Assembly: GCA_020718945.1 (NCBI GenBank)
Contig: DYRB01000021.1
Span: forward strand, 3,565-15,135
Origin: Lamprocystis purpurea
Lineage (GTDB): Bacteria > Pseudomonadota > Gammaproteobacteria > Chromatiales > Chromatiaceae
Reading direction: 5' to 3'
Length of the DNA: 11,571 nucleotides
Shown here: positions 6,542-11,571 of the stretch, piece after piece
Numbering within the stretch: position 1 is the stretch's first letter
Layout: every line of letters starts with the position of its first letter
Position numbers and translations under genes: made by a program
The notes under the pieces: generated by a model
Seen by the model: only the letters and a program-made list of their open reading frames with translations
The model's database searches: none
What the model was told of the DNA's origin: nothing

Positions 6542-7167
6542 CTTATCGCGCTGCGCCACCTCCAGGGCCTGGGCCATGGACTGGGCAATCAGCACCGTGT
6601 AGCCGTTGTTGCGCAGCAGGTCGCCGTACTTGGCGCAGACCGTGGGGGAGTCGTCCACGAACAGGATGGAGCCGCCCAGCCGATCACGGGTGCGCGGGAG
6701 TTGGCGGGCCCGCCAGTCCCCCATGCCACCGGCCTCGCTGTAGGTGGTGAGGAACTTGCGCATCCGGTAGGGCAGGGGGGTGAGGTCCTCCTTGCGCTGG
6801 ATGTCGTTGTTCGGGCGTCGGCTGGCGAGCTGGTAGGCGCGGTCGTCGGGCTGCTCGGTGAAGATCATCACCGCCAGGTGGTCCAGGCGGCGCTCGGCGT
6901 GGATCTGCTCCAGGACCTCCCAGCCGTTCATCCCGGGCATGAGCCAGTCCAGCAGCAGGCCGTCGAAGGGCGCCCCGGCGTCCGCCGCGGCCAGCAGCAG
7001 GGCCAGGCCCTCGGCCCCACTCCCGGCGGCCCGGCAGCGCATCCCGGCCCCGGACAGGGACTGGGTGCAGACCGCCCCCAGGGGCCGGAAGCCGACACAG
7101 CCGTCCTGCTCCTGCATGCGGAAACGCTGCCGGGGGATGTTCCACTCGGCATGATCGACGAACAGCC
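6542..7167 (-). pseudogene. Tandem receiver region of the broken hybrid kinase
   Basis: This is the 5' part of the kinase gene interrupted by the insertion at 6432-6541. The first receiver shows the phospho-acceptor motif GLLLDWLMPGMNGWEVL and a C-terminal Lys in NNDIQRKEDL. Its N-terminal strand and acidic pair are not recognisable, the text before it (VDHAEWNIPRQRFRMQEQDG) being unlike a receiver. The second receiver starts properly with SILFVDDSPTVCAKYGDLL and runs to AQRDK, where the insertion begins. Beyond that point the frame adds 22 residues encoded by the element and stops at 6440. No start codon with a good ribosome binding site is seen, and the frame reads on without a break from the cheB remnant upstream. 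A truncated tandem-receiver product is conceivable but I consider it a remnant. Confidence 0.7.
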
Positions 7168-7554
7168 AGCCGTCGTCCCCCAGCCCGGTCAGGACCACGC
7201 TGCCCGCGGTCTGGGCGGCGACGCTGGTGAACATCCGGGTGATGTTTGGGTGGTGGAACTGCCCACCGCGACCACCCGCAGACCGGGGCGGCGGGGCCTG
7301 GCCGCGGCCCGGGGCGGCGGGTGCGGCTGGGCCGCTGGCACTGTGCCGCCTCGGCTGGCGGGGGTCCCGACATGGCGGGAGAGCACGGTGCGCATCTTGC
7401 GCAACAGGCCATCGCCGGCAGCCAGCAGGGCCTCGCGGGTGACGCTCTCCCCGGGGCGGGCCTGGCGGGCCGGGGTGCGCGTGTAATCCAGGGCCCCGGC
7501 CTTGAGTGCATCGAACAGATAGGTGGTGTTGCGTCGGATGGTGGCGCTGGAGAC
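7168..7554 (-). pseudogene. cheB: cheB-like methylesterase remnant (internal deletion)
   Basis: On the minus strand the fragment follows an in-frame TGA at 7555-7557. It reads VSSATIRRNTTYLFDALKAG and ALDYTRTP, the end of the receiver and hinge of a CheB glutamate methylesterase. A basic linker follows (LLRKMRTVLSRH), then RPGLRVVAVGSST, which is the CheB catalytic-Ser motif (normally GASTGG). There the frame changes and the text jumps to HHPNITRMFTSVAAQTAGSV and VLTGLGDDG, the far C-terminal catalytic Asp region. The intervening hundred-odd residues, including the catalytic His region, are absent. After GDDG the sequence runs into the hybrid-kinase receiver region. With no start, no central domain and a frameshift it cannot be a working methylesterase. 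A CheB module beside hybrid kinases fits a former chemosensory-like or Wsp-like signalling cluster, but no cheA, cheR or receptor gene is visible. Confidence 0.72.
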
Positions 7555-7580
7555 TCAAGTCGAAGGCCCGTCAGCGCAGC

Positions 7581-7600
7581 TACGCAAATATACGCAAATG
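7581..7600. repeat. Tandem 10-mer TACGCAAAT(A/G)
   Basis: Two head-to-tail copies, TACGCAAATA and TACGCAAATG, form a 20-bp A/T-rich island between the hisC stop and the cheB remnant. With only two copies it could be a relic of an insertion, a binding site or chance. Confidence 0.45.
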
Positions 7601-7623
7601 TGCGGGGCGGGTCATGGGCCGCC

Positions 7624-8700
7624 TCAGAGGGCCGCGGCCAGGGCCGCGAGGAAGGCATCGTCCTCGCCCGGGCGCCCGACGGTGACGCGCAGGCAGTCGG
7701 CGAGCAATGGGTGGGCCCCGTGCAGGTTCTTGACCAGGACCCCGCGCCCCTTGAGTCCGGCGAAGACCCGGTCCGCCCCGCCCCCGGACAGGCGCAGCAG
7801 GATGAAGTTGGCCTCGCTGGGGTAGGGCTGGACCCCATCCATAGCCGTAAGGGCGGCGAAGAGCCGCCCCCGCTCGATGCGGATGGCGGCGGTCTGGGCG
7901 TCGAACAGGGCCCGGTGGCGCAGTGCCAGGGCCGCGCTCGCCTGGGTCAGGGCGTTGATGTTGTAGGGCAGGCGGGTCTTGTCGATCTGCTCCAGCCAGT
8001 CGGGTGGGCCGGCCAGGTAGCCCAGGCGCAGCCCGGCCAGGCCCATCTTGGAGACGGTGCGCATGACCAGCAGGTTGGGCCATTCCCCCAGGCGGGGCAG
8101 GAAGCTTAAGTCGGTGAAGGGGGCATAGGCCTCGTCCAGGATCACCAGGCCTGGGGCGGCCTCGATGATCCGGATGATGTCGCCCGCCGGGAACAGGTTG
8201 CCGGTGGGGTTGTTGGGGTAGGCGACATAGGTCAGGACCGGCTGTTCCCGGTCCAGGGCGTCCAGCACCGCCGGCAGGTCCAGGTCGAAGCCCTCCGGGC
8301 GCAGCGGGACCCCCACATAGCCCATGCCGGCGAAGGTCGCGATCATGCGGTACATCACGAAGCCCGGCTCCAGGGACAGCACCTTGCGCCCCGGCCCGCC
8401 GAGGGTCATGGCCAGCATCTGGATCAGCTCGTCGGAGCCGTTGCCCAGCACCAGGCCCATGTCCGCCGGTATGGCCATGGCCTCCCGCAGGGCCGCCTGT
8501 ACCGCCGGGGCCTGGGGGTGGGGGTAGCGGTTGATCTCCGTGGCGCCGAGCAGCCGGTGCCACTCCTCTTGGATCTCCGCCGGCCAGGGGTAGGGATTCT
8601 CCATGGCGTCGAGCTTGATCAGCCCGGCGGCGGCGGGGACCTGGTAGGCGCGGATGTCCCGGATTTCCGGGCGGACCAGGCGGGCTATGAGGTCTTGCAT
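7624..8700 (-). CDS. hisC: Histidinol-phosphate aminotransferase
   Basis: This PLP enzyme of fold type I (aminotransferase class I/II) converts imidazole-acetol phosphate and glutamate to histidinol phosphate in histidine biosynthesis, in the cytosol. The 358 residues match the family length. Visible motifs are the N-terminal substrate-binding text KLDAMENPYPWP, the nucleotide-like GNGSDELI, NPTGN (164-168), the PLP-contacting DEAY (189-192), the Schiff-base lysine K218 in TVSKMGLAGLR with the phosphate-binding R225, and the C-terminal LRVTVGRPGEDDAFL. All catalytic residues are intact. I start at the ATG at 8698-8700 rather than the TTG at 8722-8724, because family members begin just before the LVRPEIR segment. 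An AGAGA sequence lies about 9 nt upstream. No other his gene is in the window, so it is a stand-alone hisC. Such solitary copies may also act on aromatic amino acids. It is followed by the tandem repeat and the signalling ruins. Confidence 0.93.
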   Translation of the reverse strand: MQDLIARLVRPEIRDIRAYQVPAAAGLIKLDAMENPYPWPAEIQEEWHRLLGATEINRYPHPQAPAVQAALREAMAIPADMGLVLGNGSDELIQMLAMTLGGPGRKVLSLEPGFVMYRMIATFAGMGYVGVPLRPEGFDLDLPAVLDALDREQPVLTYVAYPNNPTGNLFPAGDIIRIIEAAPGLVILDEAYAPFTDLSFLPRLGEWPNLLVMRTVSKMGLAGLRLGYLAGPPDWLEQIDKTRLPYNINALTQASAALALRHRALFDAQTAAIRIERGRLFAALTAMDGVQPYPSEANFILLRLSGGGADRVFAGLKGRGVLVKNLHGAHPLLADCLRVTVGRPGEDDAFLAALAAAL

Positions 8701-8806
8701 AGGCGTATCTCTGATTCTGCGCAATCTTGGCCGCTCCGGCGGCCTGAAGGGTTGTGCGGCACTCGTCGGCGATGTCGTCCGAAATCTCGATCTGAACCTG
8801 GGTCAT
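8696..8806 (-). pseudogene. Short orphan N-terminus running into hisC out of frame
   Basis: From the ATG at 8804-8806 the frame reads MTQVQIEISDDIADECRTTL and then QAAGAAKIAQNQRYAYA before it becomes an out-of-frame shadow of hisC. The opening (beta strand, then DDIADE helix) resembles the N-terminus of ribbon-helix-helix antitoxins and similar small regulators, but it is too short to assign. It may be a truncated gene whose 3' part was lost when it came to abut hisC, or a translated leader overlapping the hisC start. Confidence 0.3.
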
Positions 8807-8819
8807 GAGTCAAACATTT

Positions 8820-8977
8820 CGGACGGGGCGAATGCCCGGTCCGGCATGGGGGCTCCAGCGCCTTGAAGGTCAGTGCCCGGAACACATAGTCGCCGCTGGG
8901 GTCAGCCCCGTGGTCAGGACGCGAAAGGCCTCCGGTCCGGTGGAGAGGAATTCGTAGATGACTTGATCGGTCTTCAT
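8820..8977 (-). pseudogene. DUF2887/Rpn-like nuclease-transposase remnant
   Basis: The ATG at 8975-8977 opens a frame reading MKTDQVIYEFLSTGPEAFRV and LTTGLTP, the start of the DUF2887 family (PD-(D/E)XK, Rpn/YhgA-like proteins common in cyanobacteria and purple sulfur bacteria). The frame stops after 31 residues. One base away another frame carries on with the expected SGDYVFRALTFKALE, after which only hints of the DGVFEP catalytic region remain before homology ends at about 8820. A full protein would be roughly 200-300 residues, so most of it is gone. This is a clear frameshifted, truncated relic. Such genes are multicopy and often decay in these genomes. Confidence 0.65.
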
Positions 8978-9068
8978 GGCTCGATGGTCACGGTGCCTGC
9001 TGTCTTGGGTGTCGCGTCAGTGCGGTTCCACCTGACGGGGCCCGGTGTCGGTCGCCGCGATAGACCAG

Positions 9069-9087
9069 CCCAGGGCAAGGCCCTGGG
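9069..9087 (-). terminator. Hairpin after the saccharopine dehydrogenase-like gene
   Basis: CCCAGGGC (9069-9076) and GCCCTGGG (9080-9087) form a perfect 8-bp stem with an AAG loop, starting 9 nt beyond the stop codon at 9097-9099 of the minus-strand gene. Position and shape suit a terminator, but the following bases (CTGGTCTATC on the transcript strand) lack a real U-tract. Confidence 0.5.
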
Positions 9088-9096
9088 AAGGCTTGG

Positions 9097-10455
9097 TCAG
9101 ACCCAGCTGGCGTCCCGCACGCTTTCGAACAGGTCTATGTCCCAGGCCACCAGGTCCCGGCGCACCGCGTCCACCCGCGAGCGCGGCAGCAGGACCGCCA
9201 GGTCTTCCCCGGTCACCACGCCGCGGATGGCCCCGGGGTTGGTGCGGACGTGCTCCAGGGTGTGCCAGGCGAGGATGGCCGCGCCTACCGCCGTCGGATA
9301 GGAGATGTAGGTGGCCCCGGCATAGGGGGTGTCGAGCAGACCGCGGTAGCGCAGGTAGGACAGGCCCACGGTCTCGATCAGGGTCTGGCGCTCGTTGCGC
9401 ACCGACTCGCTGCAGCGGATCTCAGCGGCGGCGCAGAAGTGGGTGCGGTGGATGGTCCCGTTGCGCAGGTACTCCTCGATGCGCCGCGGCTTCTTCATGC
9501 CCGGCAGTACCGCCCGCACTACCGCCTCCACGGTCAGGCCGGGCTGGTCGCCCACCGTGGACTTGGACAGCAGGTTGAGCTGCCAGAGGGCCTTGACCAA
9601 TTCCACCTCGGAGCCGCCGGTGTAGATGCCGATGGAGGCGATCTCCGGGAAGGTGCGGTGCAGGGACAGGAGTTCCTCTTGATAGAGGGGGTACTGGCGG
9701 CAGTCCCCGGGCTCGTGGGGAAAGGCGTAGCTGCGGGCCGAGGTGAAGGGCGGGAGCTTCTCCATACGCCCCTGGGTCAGGCGCAATGGGTGCTGGGACA
9801 GCTCGTCCAGGGCCACCGCCGGGGCCCAGGAGAAGATCACCGTGTCCGCGTCTATGTCTTCGAGCAGGTAGAGGTCGATGCCCTCGATGCGGAAATCCTT
9901 GCGTCCCAGACCCCGCAGGTAATTGATATGGTCGCCGATGAGGAAGTTGGTGATCCCGGGCGAGATGCCCAGGTTGATCATGGCCGCCACCCCGCGCTCG
10001 CGCAGCGCCATGTCGTGCTGGTACTGGGCGAAGGTCAGGGTGCGCTCGGTCTCCGCGTCGTACATGTCCGAGGCGAGGTCCGCGGTGTGGGCCCCCAGGT
10101 AGGCCGCCAGCTCGAGCATGGGGCAGTTGAAGGAGGGCAGGGCGGCGTTCACCAGCAGGGCGGCCCCGGCCAGTTGGTCGGCGTAGGGGGCCTCGCGGGC
10201 GAAGATGGGGTCGAAGCTCTGGACCCCGATCAGCTTGACGCTGTGCAGGTACTGCTCGGCGTGGTAGAGGGCATCCTGGGCACCCGTCGGGTCTATGGTA
10301 TAGACGAGGAAGCGCACGGCGACGCCGTCGCGCTCGGCCAGCTCCGCCAGGCAGATCAGCATGTTGGAGCCTACGGCACCAAGGCCGAAGAAGACGATGG
10401 TGACGGGCTGGGCCGGGTCTGGGCTGGCGCCGGTGGGCGCGGGCGCTGGGGTCAT
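9097..10455 (-). CDS. Saccharopine dehydrogenase-family NAD(P)-dependent oxidoreductase
   Basis: The 452-residue protein opens with a Rossmann fold, VTIVFFGLGAVGSNML with GLGAVG at residues 24-29. It then shows features of the saccharopine dehydrogenase/carboxynorspermidine synthase superfamily: a nucleotide-domain loop LLVNAALPSFNCPMLELAAY, the helical region NLGISPGITNFLIGDHINYL, and a catalytic domain ending TYISYPTAVGAAILAWHTLE. By family it would form or cleave a C-N bond between an amino acid and a carbonyl compound using NAD(P)H. The actual substrate is not evident: lysine/saccharopine, carboxynorspermidine and homospermidine-like chemistry are all possible. I choose the ATG at 10453-10455 because GGAG sits 7 nt upstream. 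Frames opening earlier only add Arg/Pro-rich text. The gene stands alone, divergent from the small ORFs at 10629, with a hairpin after its stop. It shows no damage. Confidence 0.85.
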   Translation of the reverse strand: MTPAPAPTGASPDPAQPVTIVFFGLGAVGSNMLICLAELAERDGVAVRFLVYTIDPTGAQDALYHAEQYLHSVKLIGVQSFDPIFAREAPYADQLAGAALLVNAALPSFNCPMLELAAYLGAHTADLASDMYDAETERTLTFAQYQHDMALRERGVAAMINLGISPGITNFLIGDHINYLRGLGRKDFRIEGIDLYLLEDIDADTVIFSWAPAVALDELSQHPLRLTQGRMEKLPPFTSARSYAFPHEPGDCRQYPLYQEELLSLHRTFPEIASIGIYTGGSEVELVKALWQLNLLSKSTVGDQPGLTVEAVVRAVLPGMKKPRRIEEYLRNGTIHRTHFCAAAEIRCSESVRNERQTLIETVGLSYLRYRGLLDTPYAGATYISYPTAVGAAILAWHTLEHVRTNPGAIRGVVTGEDLAVLLPRSRVDAVRRDLVAWDIDLFESVRDASWV

Positions 10456-10577
10456 GGGGGCACTCCGGGCAAGGTACGGGGAATCTGGGGTCGGCCGGGC
10501 GGCGCCAAGGATAGCCGAAGACTGGAGGCCGGAAAGCGGTTTTGCGTCTGCTCCCTGCGGTCCCGCCAAACGGGTCC

Positions 10578-10587
10578 GGTCCGGACC
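10578..10587. promoter_or_regulatory. Perfect palindrome GGTCCGGACC in a divergent intergenic region
   Basis: A 10-bp perfect palindrome lies in the 173-bp gap between the minus-strand oxidoreductase start (10455) and the plus-strand small ORF (10629). Its position suits a dimeric regulator site, but GC-rich palindromes of this size also arise by chance. No convincing -10/-35 pair was found beside it. Confidence 0.2.
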
Positions 10588-10628
10588 AGGTACCAGATTA
10601 CCCAACTGACGAATAGGCTGGGGCAATC

Positions 10629-10742
10629 ATGTTCAAGAAACTCCTCGGGGATGAGCCGGCGCCGAGCGTCGAGGTGGTGCTGGTCTTCGGTCTGTGGCTG
10701 TTGTTTCGCACCCTGCACGATTATCCGGCGACCGAAGCCTAG
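10629..10742 (+). CDS. Small putative membrane protein (37 aa)
   Basis: The ATG at 10629 opens a 37-residue frame ending at the TAG at 10740-10742: MFKKLLGDEPAPSVEVVLVF followed by GLWLLFRTLHDYPATEA. It has a basic start, an acidic-Pro linker and one short hydrophobic segment (about residues 15-27, VVLVFGLWLLF) that could span or sit in the membrane. A GGGGC sequence a few bases upstream is a poor ribosome binding site. I recognise no family. Codon choice is consistent with coding and it precedes further plus-strand genes by 36 nt. It may instead be the truncated start of a longer membrane protein. Confidence 0.45.
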   Translation: MFKKLLGDEPAPSVEVVLVFGLWLLFRTLHDYPATEA

Positions 10743-10778
10743 GCCTCCGGGCCCCCCTGCACCCTGGAGTCCGCGATC

Positions 10779-10886
10779 ATGCCCGTTCAGGCCGCCGCTT
10801 TCTCGCCCGTTGGCCGGACCGCCCGCCGGCTTGCCCTGGTCGCCCTGGCGACCCTGCTTGCAGCCGGCGCCGCCGGGGCCCAGTAG
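10779..10886 (+). pseudogene. Signal-peptide-only ORF (35 aa)
   Basis: The ATG at 10779, with GGAG 9 nt upstream, encodes an Arg-containing n-region and the hydrophobic core LALVALATLLAAGAAGAQ, a textbook Sec signal with an Ala-x-Ala cleavage site. The next codon is TAG (10884-10886). The peptide is thus a complete signal sequence with no mature protein. Either the gene is truncated by a stop or deletion, or it is a leader upstream of the hydrolase. The hydrolase that follows has its own signal-like N-terminus in another frame starting 11 nt later, which argues for a broken neighbour rather than a frameshifted start of the same gene. Confidence 0.45.
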
Positions 10887-10896
10887 GTCGGCGGGC

Positions 10897-11571
10897 TTGG
10901 GGCATCGCCTCGCGGCCCTGGTCCTGCTGGCCCTGCTGGCCCTGTCGCCGATGTCCTGGGCCTGGGACCCGAACCCCGCGGGTGCGTCGGCCCAGCCCGA
11001 CGGGCCTGCCTTGGCCGTCGGCGTCCGTTACCTGACCAACCGCAGCGTCGCGGGCACGGGCCCGGAGGGGGTCGCCTACGGGGACGACCGCGGGACCCCC
11101 AGGTACGGCCGCTGCCAGGTCCAGTTCACCTCCATCCCGCTGCTCGGCGACCTGGCCCCGAGCATCCCCTTCTATGTCCCGGCCGAGACCAAGCGGGTGC
11201 GGACCACCGTGCCCCTGCTCTCCCAGACCCTGGTCGAGCTGGACCGGCGCATTGGCTGGCCGCGCACCCAGGTCCTGGCCCACAGCCTGGGTACCCGCGG
11301 CGTCGTCCATGCCCTCGAATGGCTGGGCAACCCGCCCGGCGAGCCCTTGCGGGACCTGGTCCTGCTCGCCCCGGACTTCGACGCCCAGACCTTCCCCGCC
11401 CATCTGCCCCGCCTGGCCCCCCTGACCCGGGCCATCACCGTCTATGCCTCGGAGAACGACGCCCCCCTCAAGGTGTCGCAGCAGGTGCATGGGGCCCCCC
11501 GGCTCGGTCAGGGCGGGGAGCTGCGCAGCGTGGTGGCCGGGGTCGAGACCATCGACGTCTCGCCCACCGGC
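10897..11571 (+). CDS. DUF900-type alpha/beta hydrolase, secreted, internally deleted, partial
   Basis: The frame runs from about TTG 10897 (alternative ATG at 10951) to the window end without a stop, so the 3' end is missing. Residues 1-22 look like a signal peptide (LAALVLLALLALSPMSWA). The text then follows the DUF900 family: VRYLTNRSVAGTGPEGVAYG, YGRCQVQFTSIPLLGDLAPS, the nucleophile elbow VLAHSLGTRGVVHALEWL (Ser130), LRDLVLLAPDFDAQTF with acidic residues 160/162, AITVYASENDAPLKVSQQVH and GVETIDVSPTG. Between residue ~100 (AETKRVR) and TTVPLLSQTLVEL the usual segment with the HGYN oxyanion motif and the SWPS strand, roughly 80 residues, is absent, although the frame stays open. The enzyme would probably be inactive. 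It could be a pseudogene in an early state. Substrates of DUF900 proteins are poorly known. Confidence 0.7.
   Translation, partial: MGHRLAALVLLALLALSPMSWAWDPNPAGASAQPDGPALAVGVRYLTNRSVAGTGPEGVAYGDDRGTPRYGRCQVQFTSIPLLGDLAPSIPFYVPAETKRVRTTVPLLSQTLVELDRRIGWPRTQVLAHSLGTRGVVHALEWLGNPPGEPLRDLVLLAPDFDAQTFPAHLPRLAPLTRAITVYASENDAPLKVSQQVHGAPRLGQGGELRSVVAGVETIDVSPTG

Noticed and set aside
6095..7486. 463-residue plus-strand open frame opposite the kinase/cheB remnants
   Set aside because: It is antisense shadow of recognisable receiver, HisKA and CheB motifs and has no domain of its own.
7245..7600. Short palindromes and repeats examined as a possible CRISPR or attachment site
   Set aside because: There are no regularly spaced repeats, no integrase gene and no tRNA end nearby.
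7580..8806. 408-residue minus-strand frame overlapping hisC
   Set aside because: Only its first ~37 residues look protein-like; the rest is a +1 shadow of hisC, so only the short fragment is listed.

Overview
The window is very GC-rich (roughly two thirds G+C by eye), densely coded and strongly biased to G/C in third codon positions. The gene content (MATE exporter, CheB/hybrid-kinase modules, DUF900 and CNNM proteins, REP-like palindromes of the Pseudomonas putida type) suggests a gammaproteobacterium. A purple sulfur bacterium of the Chromatiaceae is my best guess. That is inference from style and families, because no rRNA or marker gene is present. I saw no tRNA, rRNA or CRISPR array.

Layout. 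1-383: a decayed CNNM/DUF21-type membrane protein gene (minus strand) whose homology ends next to a REP-like hairpin at the window edge. 384-667: intergenic, ending in a strong GC hairpin. 668-2158 (+): an apparently intact MATE-family exporter. 2174-2656 (-): an unrecognised helical protein with a His-rich tail. 2657-2805: a second REP-like hairpin and a probable terminator. 2806-4215 (-): an intact dihydrolipoamide dehydrogenase-family flavoprotein. 4216-7554 (-): a long ruin of signalling genes: a cheB remnant, a tandem-receiver hybrid histidine kinase broken by a MITE-like insertion, deletions and a frameshift, and a receiver gene that now reads in frame into the flavoprotein gene. 7624-8700 (-): intact hisC. 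8701-8977: a decayed DUF2887/Rpn-like gene and a short orphan N-terminus. 9097-10455 (-): a saccharopine dehydrogenase-family oxidoreductase. 10629-11571 (+): a 37-residue putative membrane peptide, a 35-residue signal-peptide-like ORF, and a secreted DUF900-type alpha/beta hydrolase that lacks its central segment and runs off the window.

The intact genes (MATE, dehydrogenase, hisC, saccharopine-type oxidoreductase) do not form an obvious pathway. The coherent theme is decay. Several genes share one lesion type, an internal deletion that joins two recognisable halves, and there is one insertion of a short palindromic element with terminal inverted repeats and a target-site duplication. I found no convincing new defence or biosynthetic system. 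The most informative signals are the clean MITE insertion in a receiver domain, the two REP-like hairpins that differ by a compensated base pair, and the receiver-dehydrogenase chimeric reading frame.
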